DNA from: Struthidea cinerea
Taxonomy: Eukaryota > Chordata > Aves > Passeriformes > Corcoracidae
DNA length: 64,000 nt
Direction: 5' to 3'
Assembly: GCA_013397865.1 (NCBI GenBank)
Contig: VZTI01000612.1
Coordinates: 329,855 to 393,854 of the forward strand
Positions 44,101 to 58,171 of the stretch are shown one piece after another. The translations under genes and the position numbers were made by a program. Numbering within the stretch: position 1 is the first letter of the stretch; each line of letters begins with the position of its first letter. The notes under the pieces were generated by a model. It had not been told where the DNA came from. It saw only the letters and a list, made by a program, of their open reading frames with translations, and searched no databases.

Positions 44101-47100
44101 GTGGAGTCAGTGCTGCTGGAGTTGCAGATTGGGAGTGGGATTACTCTCACAAGGGTCCCTTCAGCCAGTTTTCTTACCTGCTTACTATGGGTACCCTTCC
44201 TTCTCCAAGCAGGCATCGAGAGGTGAGCCAGGTCTGGTGACCCAGCCATCATCAGTATATGTGAGGGGTCTGTGGCATCATGCCATGTAATTCAGGTTGG
44301 CAGTATACACATGTGCAAGCCCTGCCCTCAGATCCCAAGAAACCCCTTTGGCCTCATGTTCTGGAAATAGCACAGTAGCAGGCATGCCCTATGCCTTAGG
44401 CCTTTTCTCCCTGTCAAGCCATGCTTCTGGAGATGTCCTCACACTCCATGCTGCAGTGAAGGCCCAAGGAGACCACGGTCATCTCTGCTCTGAGCTCAGC
44501 ATGGGCTCATGACCTGTGATCTTGTACACATTTATCCCATAACCACAGAGGACCTTGGCCTGGTCCCGTGCTCAACATAGAAAGCAGCATCCCGTGTTGT
44601 TGTTTTATACATCTGGTTGGGGATCTGCTTATGTTCTGGTAGCTGGGTCTCCAAATGGCTGCATCAACCCTCAGTGGCAGAGGGGCACAAGTTTTCAGAG
44701 GTCATGACCTCCTCCAGGGTACACCAGGATATTTTTGGACAGGACATCACAAACCCTTTTCTTTCTTAACAAAAGTCATCTCTAGACAAGATTATGGGCT
44801 TTTGGCCTGCATGGAACTTCCCACCTACTGGTTCCACAATTTAATTGAGAATTAGTTTTCAGCCACTTCCTCTCAGCAGCCACTCTGAGAAGCTCTGGTC
44901 CATGAAAACAAAGCACTTGCCTTGGCCTCATGCTAGAGCTGAACATGCCAAGCAGATGGCCAGTCGGCCGTTTCTTCCCATCTCTTCAGTGGGAGATCGC
45001 AGGATGCTTTGATCATGTCCTCTGAGTGAGGACAGCTGGGCTGTAAATCAGGGTCCCTGCTGCTCTGAACTCTTTCGTCCACCCAGCCACCATAGAGAGG
45101 AGACGTGTTTTTCCTTTCCATGCAGGGGTGAGCCAGGGTGAAACCTAGACCTGACAAGTGGGCCAATGGACCTTTCTGTGCCATTCGCTTCCTGCTTTTG
45201 CAGGAATTTTCCACCTTAAAACCCCATCTAGCTTCACCTCTTCCATGCAAATAATATAGGCAGGAGGTCAACTTCTTTCTTGTGTAAAGAACAATCAATT
45301 ACACTTAGATGATAAGCTGAAAAAGTGCCAAATTTCTTTTTATAGCTTCTTTATTGCTCCCTGTCTGTGTATATAGAATGAGGAGAGCTGTGATTTACAT
45401 GGTAACTTTAAGGCTGATCTGTGGATACTGGGAATAGACCGAGATAATTTTAAGGCAAATGGGTCATAAAAAAATAAACAAACCCTGGGTAGCTACTGAA
45501 GCATGCATGCTGCCTTTTCCATCTTAAAAGGCACAAAGGTGATGCACATGAGGGCAGGACAGCAAATCTGGAGGGAAATTCAAAGGAGGCTCCATACTTC
45601 TGATGTTATCCAACCTCTAGCCAAAGCCCCACTTCTGCAATCACTTTTCCAATGAGGCTCATGACCTCTGTTAAACATGCCATGGCCCTGGAGGGGTTGT
45701 GTTCAGTAACTGGGCTCTGAAACAGACTTCTACTCCAGGCAAATACCAAGCCCCTTCTAAGATGGAATTCAATATATTCCTGAAATGTAGTGCCTGTGAG
45801 AACTGAGGACCAGGCTGGGTGAGCCAGGCAGCCCATACAATCTCACATTCCTTGGCTGGAGACAGATAGTGGATGTGTGCAATTCTTGTACAAATCAGGT
45901 CTACAGTCTACTGGATTTTTCTCTACCCCTCTCCAGCTGTCACCCTGTATCACCCTCGTCATTTGGAGTTTCCAGGTCTCTCTCTTCAGTTCCAGAGGGG
46001 TTTTGTCTGGCAGACAAAACATTAATTAGAGCCTCTGTTGATACTATCACACTCATTTTGTGTCCTTGCAGACGCCAAGTGAGTGAAACAGCCTCCCTGT
46101 CTGTGCAGTCCCCAGAGGACTGCCGATCCCCTCTCCACATTCCACCTGGTGCAGGAAAACACCAGAGCTTTAGAAAGACACCCATAAACTTTGTACGCAT
46201 TTGTGTGTCCTTGGTGTTATAAAAACACCATGCTCTACAACTTCTTTACTCAGGTGGGCATACTACGCACTCTTATACAGGCCCCGAGAAGCTCAGGATG
46301 CAGTCTAGGAAGACAGAGCTTTCCTGAGGGCTGTGGAGGAACTTTCCATCTCCTGCACCATGCTTTCTGGCGTCAGCATAAAATCTTCAAGCAAATGAGG
46401 CTGGCTTTTGTACTGGAGTAATTTCATTTACCACCATGTATTTGACAGCAGGCTAACAGGCTCATTGCTTTGCTCGTGGTACTGCCACTGCAGCACGTTC
46501 ATCTGCTGACCCTGGTGAGCAGAGGCTAAAGTAGCCAAGAAACCTACCTGCCTTCCTTTGGGCCTCACTCCCGAGTTCAGGGATTGACAAGGAAAGGATC
46601 AGGTCCAGCAAGCCCCTGGCACTGAGGTTTGCTAGGCCCTCTGGGTCTTAGAGGGCTGCACATATGTGTTAGGATTTCTTCTTCTTGGGACCTGCCTTAC
46701 GCAAAGTTGAGTGAAGGGAACAATTCTTCGGGTTGTGCCTACTGCCAACACTGGCTTTTCTGGTCACTGCTGTCAGATGTAATCCCCACTCTGAAGCATG
46801 CTTTGAAGCAAGCAAGCATGTTAGAAGCACTGAGGAGCATTTTAGCTCGTGGTTCTTGCAGGAAAGTGCTGGGGGCATGAATTTCAAAGCCTTTTTGTCA
46901 ATTGGAAAATCTCGGTCCTGAGACTTAGAGTGAAGATGGAATGAAAAGGTAACACACAGGACGTACAAGGAAGTCACCACTTCCTCCCAGGCAGCAGTTT
47001 CCCACAGACAAACAGGACATGTCTGCCATGCAGAAAAATGTAAACAGCAAGTTCTGCCCATATCCATTGGCCAGCGTTGTGTTTTGAAGAGGCAGGAAAA

Positions 47101-48313
47101 CCTGTCACGCTGGTGCAGCTGCCCATGAGAGCAGGTGATTAGAGTACAATAGGCAGCCCTGCAAAATCTCCAGGCTGATGCCAGAATCCTGCAGTTGCTG
47201 TGGACCATGTCTGAGTCATGTGCAGGGCCCAGAGACTTCCCTTGTGGTGCAGAAAATGAGCAAGGCTTTCCTCTGAGTGTTCCATTTTTCCTGGTGCGAA
47301 TTGTTGTCGTGACCTTCAGGTGCAGGCACATCAATTATAAAACCACACAAATTAATGCCTGACCCTTCTAACAATATACCAGCAGAGGGAACGCACAGGA
47401 AACATCCTGAGCTATGAAAGAAACTCAAAGTCACTCAACCACACAAAACCCAGGCAGAGGAGGAGGACCTAACAGCATACACTGGAGGTGGCAACTGCAC
47501 TGCACCGTGCCCTGAGGCGAGCCTGTGCAAGGGCGTGTGCAGTCCTTAGGGCATCGACAGGCCTCGCACACTCCCTTTCTGCCGATACTCAATGTTACGT
47601 CATCACTCGATCTCAAGGGGTTGCTAATGAGCTTTGGGCATGCTCTGTTATTAAAAAGGACATCCCAGCAGCTGCACGTGCTGCTTGGGCTGGAGGCAAA
47701 GGGGATACAGGTGAGAACCAGAATCCAGAGTGCAAGTGCAACACTGACAGACCTGCCAGTTTGTAGCATTGCTGACATGCAGCCACATAGGTATGACATA
47801 GGTCAACGCAAAGGCCAGACTTTGCTTTCCTCTGCACTGACGTGAAACAAACATCTATTCCAGAATTTTATGGGAATGACTGCTAGTCTTGTCTAAAGAA
47901 AAATTAGAATTAGTTTTGTTCTGAAAGATGTACATAGTCAGGAATGAGAGGAGTTCACGACTCATCTCTGAAGATTTTTATCCCACCCAAAATAACAATG
48001 CTTTTGAGAACTTTCCAACAGGACATTGGGCAGCGTGCTACTGTCTGAAGTCTACAGATGAGACCATTCTCCTTGTGTATGAATTTATCTACCAAACAAA
48101 ACCCACACTGGTATGCAGCAAGAATTTTTAAAAGCAGTTCACACCCCAAATCCTACCCTGGGGTTTGGTTTTCACAAATTGTTTGGCACTAGCTTGTGTG
48201 AGTCTTGAAGCTTTCAGGATTTCCAGGTGAAGCCATGCAGAATGCAGACGCAGGACCCAGAGATCCCTGTGCTCAACTGGACACTGCAAGCAGAAGGTGA
48301 TCTTTACTTCAGG

Positions 48314-48357
48314 GATGAAGGAGACCTGGGCACAGGATGAAGGAGGCCTGGGTATAT
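48314..48357. repeat. 22-bp tandem duplication
   Basis: Two adjacent copies of GATGAAGGAG(A/G)CCTGGG. Minor local duplication. Confidence 0.6.
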
Positions 48358-49091
48358 ATCTAAGGGGGTCTGCACACCACTGTTCTGGCTGTTGCCATAC
48401 ACATTAGGGAGCCAGCTGCCGCTTGGTAACATGGGACACCCACATCACCTTGGTCACTGACTCAGGCTCGCCGTAAGTGATACGCAAGGAAGATGGTGTA
48501 TCTTTCCAATCTGTTGTGACTCCTTCTGGCAGCCCATATGACAGAAGGATGCCTCACAGTGACAGAGACTTGCTCTGCAGGTGTGGTTCTCTGAACACCA
48601 CCTCCTCCAAGGCAGGCAGATCATGGGGCTGTGCAGGGCTTCCAGACAGAGTCCATAGGGTGTGTACATGTGGAGCTGCTCACACGTTCTGGGTGGTGGT
48701 GTAGGCACGCTGGGCCCTGTGGGGCAGGGAGCATGCTGGTCTGCTTGGCTGCGGGGGTTCCCAGCAGTGCTGGTGTTTGTGGAGTGCTGTGGGTGTTTTG
48801 TTATTCCCCAAATGCAATAGTTTGCCCTAATGCTTGGGGATACTCTTGATGAAGTCATAGGGCCACGTGTGATCTCGACAAACATACAATCACAAACATG
48901 CAAACACACAGTCCAGGGCCAAGCTGTGCAAGCATTCAGGGCAGAAGGCATTTTGTCTTGGGAGATCTGTCATCGCTTGACAAGTTGGGTGTATTTGAGT
49001 TTCTGGTGAACTTATGTTCACATAGAAGAACAAAAAGACCTTTTGGATCGTACACCGCACATAAGAACGTAGCAATGGCCTCGCTGGCTTG

Positions 49092-49125
49092 GACCCAAGT
49101 GTTCACCTGAACGTTCACTTGGGTC
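49092..49125. repeat. Small perfect inverted repeat
   Basis: GACCCAAGTG and CACTTGGGTC flank a 14-base loop in which TTCA and GTTCA words continue partial symmetry. It would form a 10-bp stem. Function is unknown. Confidence 0.6.
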
Positions 49126-50174
49126 TGGGTGTGAGGACCCAGGAGGTCAGGCAGGTTGGAGTGGAGAGGGATGAGCTGTGGGAAAGGATGAGACAGAGGC
49201 AGCAGGGAAGACGTGCCCTGGCTGCCAGGCGTGAGGACACCTGGAATACTCAACCCAAGGGTGCCGTGAGTTGGTGGCATACGGATGAGAAGCCTGCACG
49301 TGGCCAGGTGTCCTCCTGACAGGCTGCAGCCCTCTGTGAACATGCACCGGTTTCAAAGCACCACGCAGCCACAGGCACAGGTAGGAAAGAATAATAGCTG
49401 CCAGGAGGCCAAAGGCCCAGAGTAACTCAAGAGCATGGACGTTTCATTATTGCTGGGTTCACTTGGCACAGGGAAGAAATTTATAACCAACAGCGGGTTT
49501 GCCAGAACAGTTAAACAGAGCAGTGTGACAATAGGAATAAGCATTTCAAATATTTTATTTTGCTTTGTAATTCCTTTCAAGCTGCTCCCAGTTAAGAAGG
49601 ATAACTTTGTCAAGCCTAAAGTGACTTCGATATGGTAGACAAGTTCTCAGATTTTGATGTTGAATTGTCCTTCCCTTTGCCTCCCTCAACAAAAAAACCT
49701 AATTTTTTTAAATTGGCTTGTGTGGACAGTAGAAAATTTGAGCAAGGGAACAGTTCTTGTCTCTTCTAAAAGTAGCACGTGGGTCCAGACCATGAAAATT
49801 TAATGAGGATAGAAGTTACTCTTGTTTTTAAAGCTAAAATTTTGTCAGAGCAATTTATCAATGGTAAAATCAGTCCCAGTGTGATGCTTCAGATATTTAC
49901 CCAGACACTTATTGAGAACAGTGCTGATGTCCTGATGTCACAAATCTATCTTGGTTACTGAAGATGGCTGTCTGATTTGCTCTGCTGCTCTGCTGATGGC
50001 TAAGTGGCCTGTGTGGTTCCTGCTCCAGGAAGGTACTTTGATAGACTGCACATGACAGCCTGATTTACAAAGCTGCTTTTGAGCACATTTGTGTATCATG
50101 GTTCTTTGCCACAACAGAGGACTGGATGCAAAAGGTTCTTTCCAGTGGAAAGTGTCAGCTCTGCTCTGTTCACT

Positions 50175-51325
50175 GATATCTAGAATTCTCAGGGATGGTG
50201 ACTCAACCTCTTCCCTGGGCAATGCTTGACAACCCTTTTGGTGAAGAAATTTCCAGTCTAAATACTGAATCTATACCTCTCCAAGCACAACTGGAGGCTG
50301 TTTCATCTCATCCGGTCACTTGTTACCTGGGAGAAGAGACCGACATCCACGTGATTACAACCTCCTTTCAGGCAGTTGTAGACAGCAACAAAGTCCCCTG
50401 TGGATCTCCTCTTCTCCAGACTAAACACCCCCAGCTCCCTCAGCCATTCCTCACAAGACTTATGCTCCAGACCCTTCACCAGCTCCGTTGCCCTGTTTGG
50501 ACTCACTCCAGCCCTCAATGTCCTTCCTTTAGTGAGGGGCCCAGAGCTGAGCACAGGATTCAAGGTGAGGCCTCACCAGTGCCGAGTACAGGGGGACAAT
50601 CCCTGCCCTGGTCCTGCTGGCCACACTATCCCTGATACAGGCCAGGATGCCATCGGCCCTCCTGGCCCCCTTGGCAGATGCTGGCTCATGTTCAGCTGCT
50701 GTCACCAGCACCCCCAGGTCCTTTTCTGCCGGGCAGCTTTCCAGCCACTCTGCCCCCAGCCTGCAGTGCTGCAGGGGGTTGTTGTGACCCAGGTGCAGGA
50801 CCCAGACTTCACGTTGTTGACCCTCGTACAATTGGTCTTGGCCCATCGACCCAGCGTGTCCAGATCCCTCTGCAGGGCTTTCCTACGCTCCAGCAGCCTG
50901 ATACTCCAACCCAAGCTGGTGTATCTGCAGACTGACTGGTGCCCTTGATGCCCTCATCCAGATCATCGATAAAGATTAAACAGAGCTTAACACTGAGCCC
51001 CGGGGAACAGCACTTGTGACCGGCCGCCAGCTGGGTGGGACTCCATTCACCACCGCTCTCTGCGCTTGGCCGTCCAGACAGTTTTTTGTCCAGTGAAAAG
51101 TGTACCTCTCCAAACCATGAGCAGCCAGTTTCTCCTGGAGAATGTTGTGGGAATTGGTATAAAAGTCTTTAGTTAAGTCCAGGTAGATACATCCACTGCC
51201 TTTCCCTCATTCACTAAGCAGATCATCCTATCCTAGATGATCAGGATGGTCAAGCAGGACCTGCCTTTCGTAAACCCATGCCAGCTGGGCCTGATCCCCT
51301 GCTTGTCCTGTGATGCTTTCAGTCC
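50175..51325 (-). mobile_element. CR1 LINE fragment: degenerate 3' part of the ORF2 reverse transcriptase
   Basis: Read on the minus strand, this encodes broken pieces of CR1 ORF2. From right to left on the plus strand: a DFTKDF-like portion of the RT, the VNGVPPSWRPVTSAVPRG region, the EGRKALQRDLDTLGRWA-like region, VLHLGHNNPLQHCRLG, AEKDLGVLV, IVPLYSALVRPHLE, KGLEHKSCEEWLRELGVFS, YNCLKGGC and a C-terminal PREEVESPSL. Frameshifts and stops separate them, so it is dead. It is truncated at the 5' end near 51325, as is usual for CR1. The C-terminus lies near 50175. It is retroposon debris, not a host gene. Confidence 0.93.
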
Positions 51326-54035
51326 CAGAGAAGTTCAGTACTATTCTCTGCTGGCAGAAAATTCCATGCAGACATCTATAATTTCAGAAAGATACGGAGG
51401 AAAAGGCTGCTTCTCAAAGTTGACAGAACTTCTGCTCATGGCCATGTACCTAGCAGCTAGGATCTACTTTTGGAGACAAGTGGTTTGGGGAGGACATAGC
51501 ATTGCCTTTGATAGCAAACCTAAAGACAGAGGGAGCTGGCCTGGAGGTGACAGATGCCCAAAGAATCTGTTGCTGCTTGTCTCTGAGAAGATGAAGGCGG
51601 CAGTGATGCCTGTTCCCTCACCCCTATGCACAAGAACCCCCAGCCAATGGGTTGGATACTAATCTTCCACCCCAATGGAACCAAAAATGCTCACTAATCC
51701 TGTTAATTGGGGGCTGAGCTACTACTTGGCATTTGCAGCTGCTGTTGTAAAACAGTGTAAAGTCAATTAAAAGCAAGCAAGACCCAGATTCTGCAAGGTC
51801 CCCTGGCAGATATCCAGCTTTCTGGAGCAGAGACAAATGCAGAGAAGAAAGGCAAGGATACCTGTTGACATCCCTGCTTGAGACTTGTGTCAAGGGCAGC
51901 ACTAGCAGCATATTCTACCCCAAGCAGACAAGCACAAATGGAAGTGGGGGGCTACATATCATTGCCTTCCTCTTCCCCACTTTCCAGGCCAGTTACACAT
52001 ACTAACACATTCTCTCTTGAAGAAAGAGTAGCCGTCACAGGAACAAGCCCATAACCTCTTCCATCGTTAGCCTGGGTCCCCATTCTGTCTGAGAGCCTGA
52101 CCAACCTCCTTGGTTGGTCCATGGAATAGGAGTGAGGACCACAGTCTGCCTTCCTGGGACTCATGGTTGAGCTGGTGAAAGGCAAAAGGCTGCCCTTCTC
52201 ACGGTTGCTGGGAAATTGCAGCTTATTCTGCTCTCAGCTGTTGCAATTTCTGCATCAGTGCAACTCTCCCAGCTTCAGTGGCACCATGGACGGAAACAGC
52301 CTTCTTGTCAGCAATGCAAAAACCATTTAGCTTGTGAAAACACCAGTGGGAATGTGTTGTGGTTTTACCATCAAAGTGGCTTGTAATGGTTTCCTCACGT
52401 CGTGGATAGTCTCCAGACACTGCTTGTTCACAGTGGCCCCAGGCCTGTTTGCTAAGTGGAAGGATGTCCCTATGCCTCCTTCATTCCCATTCTCTGTGGG
52501 ATTTTCCCAGCTCATCTGACATGATTTGGATTCTGCCCTCACTTTTATCAAACTGCACAAAAGGACAACAGATCACCAGCACCGGAGAATCCATGAGAGG
52601 AACAGAGAAGTCTTCGTGGATGCTGTTTGAAATTCCCAGGATGCCAGCTGGGTCTCCTCATACTGCAACATGACAAACACCAATACAATGCCTGAAGTGT
52701 GAGATGTCACAGAACACCTCACAACCAGCCTGTCATCCTGGGTGAAGGGGTGGGAAATAGGAGGGTGCACTCAGCTTTCAGCAGTGCTGCTGACAGGCTG
52801 GAATAAACCCCAGGGAATGACTCTGGATCTCTAACAGTGACCTGAGAATTTGGATCAGCACAGCAGAAGAGCCAAACAGAGAGAGGGGTTGCTGGTATAA
52901 GGGCTTCAGTATGTGTCAGGAGCAACAAGTCACTTCAAAACCTCAAATCTGTCAGTGAATATTTTGAAAGAAAGGACTCACAGAGAGGCAGGAGGTCTAG
53001 AAAACTTTTCCTCGGGCAATGCTCTGCCTGGGTTCCCATTTAATCCTGTTTTAAAGGGGACCTACAGCACTAATGCAGAGACTGTACTCTAACACCTGTC
53101 AGGTGATGGTGGGGTAAGGAGGGGAGGGGGTCAAAGTCACAGGTTTGTCATGAGCTTCAGTGAACAGTGTCACGTTTCCAGGCTTTCTAGGCTTAGTATT
53201 TGTTGTTGTGAGGGGTGCATGCAACTGAAGATGCATGGCACGACAAGTGCACGCACCTGTCCCTGACAGTTATGCCTGATACCAGGTTGTCCCGTATGCG
53301 GCTGCTGCTTTTGTCTCTTCATCCTCTGCTACAGGTTTCCATGGCAGGATTTCAAAGCTTGAGAGACCAGAGGCTCTCCTGGTTAATTTTCCATTGAATG
53401 TGTTAGGAAACACGTCTCAGGAGGATGATGGTCATGATTTTTTATCAACAGCAATCATTAATTCAAGTGTCCCAGTAAATTCCCCATTTCCTTTGTCACT
53501 CCAAACCCCGTCTTCGCTTAACTCAATCCCTGTGCTACTTTCCAACCCTGCTGGGTTTTATTCTGCTGCTTCCAGTACTGCCTGAGTCCTGGCAGTAAGG
53601 GCGGCTGAAGGAGTTAAAGCAGCCGGCTGGCCAGGAGAATTCAGACATGCAGGAGCTGTCTAAACACACGTAGCAAGTCGGCTGGCTGGCACATGACCCA
53701 CTGAACAGATCAAACAATGCTGCTAGGAGCCAAGAACAATTTCCAGTACCTGCTGCAGTGTCCATATCTTCCCTGGGTCCATCCCCCTCCTTCCTTTTAT
53801 GGCCAAGTCAAAGTCACATCCTCCAACGTTACTGAAGTGACACGTACCTGGTTCTGAGCACATGTGTCTCACAAGGTGACAGCTGCTCCTGCTTAGGCAA
53901 AGTTTTTGCTGCTTATGTCCATGACGGCATTTGAGTCAACAGATTACTTGGTGCGAGCACGTGTGCATCCACTGAAACAAAAGTGCCTGAGCCACATGAG
54001 AGTAAAACAGTGCTTCATCTTGCATTGCTATATAC

Positions 54036-54070
54036 TCCCTTCCCTTCCCTTCCCCTCCCTTCCCTTCCCC
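54036..54070. repeat. (CCCTT)n pyrimidine repeat
   Basis: Tandem CCCTT/CCCCT units over 35 bases. Simple repeat. Confidence 0.85.
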
Positions 54071-55697
54071 TAATAGAAGAAATGAGTCACACTAAACATT
54101 GACAAAACAGACAAACACTTGGGGCAGCTGGTTTGCAGAGGCACCAAAATTACCCTAAGCTATTGCATACCTTGTCAATGCCACAGCACAAAGAGACTGT
54201 TGCTGATGTTCACTGTTGCTGAGTGTAGATTTGGGATGCTGGGGTGGGCGGCTGTTGAGAAGAATTGGGAAGCAAGTTTCCCCGGCATTCCAGATGCAGA
54301 AAGAGCAGCAAAGTGAACTCCTCTCACCCATTTGTCCATGCAGTTTTTTTCAGAAAAACAAAATTCCTATTTCCCTCCCATGCTTGGAAGCTTTGAGATA
54401 GTTTTGTGGAGGGATCCTTACAACCCCTTCTTCATCCAGTTTCTGAGCATCTGAGCACCATGAGGACATGTACGGTTGTCAAAGGAAAGGTGGAATGTCT
54501 TGCTATGCTGAAGCGGGGGGGGGGTGTTATTTTTCCTTTCACTTTTCATTTGTATCTTTGAAGGATGAAACAGGTCCTTTGTAAAAATTTCCTCACACTT
54601 GGAGTAGAAAGACAAGCGGTGACTTCTTGTAGAAGCTCACACTCTATGCATGAGCCTGCAGCTGTTCCAGCCAGCTAGAGGAAGGTTCATCTGGCAGTTG
54701 AAATTTCCCAAGTGCTGGAGAAGTCAAGCTGTCAGCCATGATGTTAATCTCAAGTGGTAGCTGCTCCTTCTGTTATCCCAGCCTTTGCACTGGGACACCT
54801 TGCAGTTAATGACTCTGACCTCTAACTTAGCTGGGTGTAGTGTGGGAGTCCAGGCAAGAAAGGCCGAGGTCTCAACTGTCCTGTGGACAGCCTGTCCTGT
54901 GGTGGGGGCTCTACACTGCAAGGAGCTTGAAAAAATGCATAATACATTTAAATCTTTATGCATTGCCACATTGCATAGGTTTGATCACTGCATCATCAAA
55001 TCATGGTGACAAAGAAGACAGAGCAAGGTCTTGCAGTCCAACCTGTTGTAAGAGCTGGTTCTGCTGGCTGCAATATATTTGCAGCTCTACACAGTCCAAG
55101 TCGCTGCACACTTTGCTTTCCAAAGGTAGTGGAAATATTTTCAGTGATTTTGCATGAAGCTCTGAGGAAACTGGAACCTCATAGCTACCCTCTGTAGTAG
55201 TTAGGAGTTGCTCCTTTTTCCTAGGCAGTGGCATTGAGAAGGAAATTCTGCTGGGCCTGAAGACCATTCTAAAGGGCAATGGGCTGCAGGGGCCAAATTC
55301 TACCCTTAGCTGCCTGCTTTGCTTGTTTCCACATATGGAAAATGGGAAAAACACAAATCAGCCATTTGTGCATTGCTATCGTCTGCCTGCCCCTTCGAGT
55401 CTGGTTCTGGCAGTGTGATGGGTGAAACCGGAGAACCGGGATCAGATTGCAGGAGGGATTTTGACTATGGCCAGAGCTGGTTGCTGGGAGGCGCTGGGCA
55501 GCTCCACGTGTCCTGGCATTACTGAAGTCAATGGGATTTTGGCCATAGTCTTCAACGGAGCTAGGATTTCGCTGTGCATGCCTAAGAAAGCACTGTATCC
55601 TACAGTTGTGTTGTCTGCCATGACATTCACCGCTAATGAAATCTCTGTGCCCCATCTCACTTGGCTCCTTGTCTATCTTTATAGGTCTTCACCTATG

Positions 55698-55764
55698 TTT
55701 TTCCCCCCCCACCACTCTTCTCCCTCTCCCTCTCTCTCTTTCTCTCTCTCTCCCCCTCCCCTCA
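55698..55764. repeat. C/T-rich homopyrimidine tract
   Basis: About 65 bases are nearly all C and T, including a run of nine C and CT dinucleotide repeats. Such mirror-like tracts can form triplex (H-) DNA. Confidence 0.85.
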
Positions 55765-58171
55765 TCTATCCTTTCTGTCTGATACTGCTTGCTGCCCTCC
55801 CTTGCTATCTTCTCAGCTTGCTTTCTTGTGTACTCTGCAAGGAATGTACCCACAAGAGGTATTTTTATTTGGCAGCCTGAGTAAGCTTTCTGTTTTGGCT
55901 GCAGGTACTGAGATGAGCAGCCAATGGAGTTGACATCTCCTGTGTCATGTTTTTAGCTGCTTCCATCTGATAGAGAAGATGACCTCATTGGCTGACTGTG
56001 TTGAGGAGGTCTGATTGCAAGGGCAAAAAAATTAGAGTTAACCTTGAAAGAAGCAAGAGAATGCCTCACATAGGTTTTTAGGCTGTTTTGCTGTTATGTA
56101 GGGGGCTCACAAGGGATTCAGACCTTACTTCAACACGGAGGGTGTGCAAACACAGTGAGCAACCCAGATACTGGTGAGCAAAATATTTTTGCTGGGACTT
56201 CAGCAATGGGAAGAGGCTGCCAAAGCGGCTTCATCAGCTTCTGAGGAATGTCCTCCTTGGAGCAAGTTGTTCTCTGACCAACCTAGAGGTGATATGAGGT
56301 GCCGTATGGCTTTTCTTTTATCTGTTAAAGAAAGTGGAGCTGTCATGTGTCAGGGGTACAACTGATATGCTGTTCTGTAACATCCTATCAGGTCACAGTG
56401 GCCCAGTATAAATCCGGATAACACAGTTCATTATTGCCATGGAGGCGTGAGCCCTCAGAACAGTGTGCCATGAGCAATACCATTACAATGTAATCCAAGA
56501 CAAATTTAATGTTGACCTGATTTAAAGAAATGTAGGAAAATACTCCAGGCACAGATATTAAAATCTCCTCCTGCACTGATCTTTGAAAGGGCAACACTGG
56601 CAAGCTGAGAGGACATTTTCAAGACATACAATTTGTTGCTGCAAAATCAGGGAAGAGCTAAGAGGAAATTGTGCTCTGAACTATCATAAACCAGGATCCA
56701 GGCAGGCCTGGGGAAAAGACTGGATTGTATTGCTTCTGTTGATGAAGTTTCTGAAAGCCTATCCTCTTATTACACAGCAAGAGATAGTGTCAAAACTGGC
56801 TGCAAGTGTAAAAAGCCACCTGGTGTTCTTGAGACTTTGCTTTGCACACTATCCTACCACCCTTCCCAGCTTTCCAACATCTGATGCTGGGAAGGAGCTG
56901 CTCTCCAGAGCAGGGCCAGTGACCAACCTATTATAGCGGCATGATGAGGGAGTGATCTGTGTGTATTTTGGGTAAGAAAGGTCCCCCATGAACAGCTCGC
57001 ACGTCACGCCTGGAGACATGAACTCATTTTTGCCTCTCAGTGCGACACGAAGGAAACCATGATGATTTTCCAACGAGACGTGTACGTGTGCATACACAAA
57101 CCCAGCTAATTCTGGTCTACGCAGGTGCTATCTCAGACTGTGCATCCTTGCACGTAGTAACGATGGGGCAGATGGGGGTGTGTGCTGAGACAGCTAAACT
57201 GCTACGCTCTGACAGCTCCTCTGCATGTGTTAAAATAACAGCACCCTTACTTGTTGTCTCTCCTCTTCCACTCCATCCCCTCACTCAAAAAAATCTAAAG
57301 GGAACAAGCTCTAGGTATTAAAATAGCTCCAGTCTAGCTTGTTCAGTCTATTTCAGGAGGCTGGTTCCATCCTGACACAGATAGAACACAGAGACGTTGT
57401 GGAAACCACAGCCACAAGAGGCCATCAGCCAAAACTAAATGCTTTCCCAGCGTTTGCCGAGTGGTTCATTCCCCCCGCTCCCTCCCTCCATCCCCTCTCC
57501 TGCCTTAAAATAACAGCTGGAAGCTGTTTGGCTTTGTTTTGTTGGATTCTTCTGCTTGCTGTGCTCAGTCTGGTGGTATTGAGAGGGAAAGTTGGAGGCA
57601 GTTTTGTGGCAGCAGGGGCTCAATGCCTTCTGGATTTTTAGGTAAGACCTTCAGAACCATCAGGGAAATGAGAGTCCCACAGGTATTTCTGGGATGTGTT
57701 TTCAAGGGGAAGGCAATCATCTGGGGCTATGGCAGTGATAATGCATGGATTTACCAGTTTACACCATGTATTTTGTCTTGTAGCCTTAGATTGACTAAAA
57801 AGGCAGTGGACATCTAGAAACACGTTAGGGGAAATGTGGCTGAGGGATAGCGAAAATCCAATGAAGCAATCTGTAGGGAAGGACTCATTTTCTGGTTTCT
57901 GTGACCCTTCTGTTGCTAAATTAGGGCTTGTGACACGGAGTTGCACTGCTTCACACCAGCTGAGGGTTTGACCCAAAATATCCCTTAGCTGAGGATCTGG
58001 ATGATAAGACTGTTACGGAAACACCATGAACAAGACATGAATGCCTCATCTGGTATAAATGCCTTCCTGCCTCATCTACATCCAGTGTTCCACTTGTCTG
58101 CTTGGAACATCAATGTTTTCTGCGTTTCCTCACCTTCAGATTTGTAGGTGTCCTTCCAGTTCCTGCTTCTC

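Larger units (their letters stand above)
41141..50174. other. Intergenic; no gene seen
   Basis: AT-rich up to about 41450, then mixed composition. A minus-strand open frame of 221 codons at 46669-47334 is the longest ungapped non-GC-biased frame in the desert but has no family resemblance. A small hairpin lies at 49092-49125, and a 22-bp tandem duplication (GATGAAGGAG units) at 48314-48357. Confidence 0.7.

Noticed and set aside
50400..50948. 182-codon plus-strand frame
   Set aside because: It is the antisense of the CR1 reverse-transcriptase fragment.
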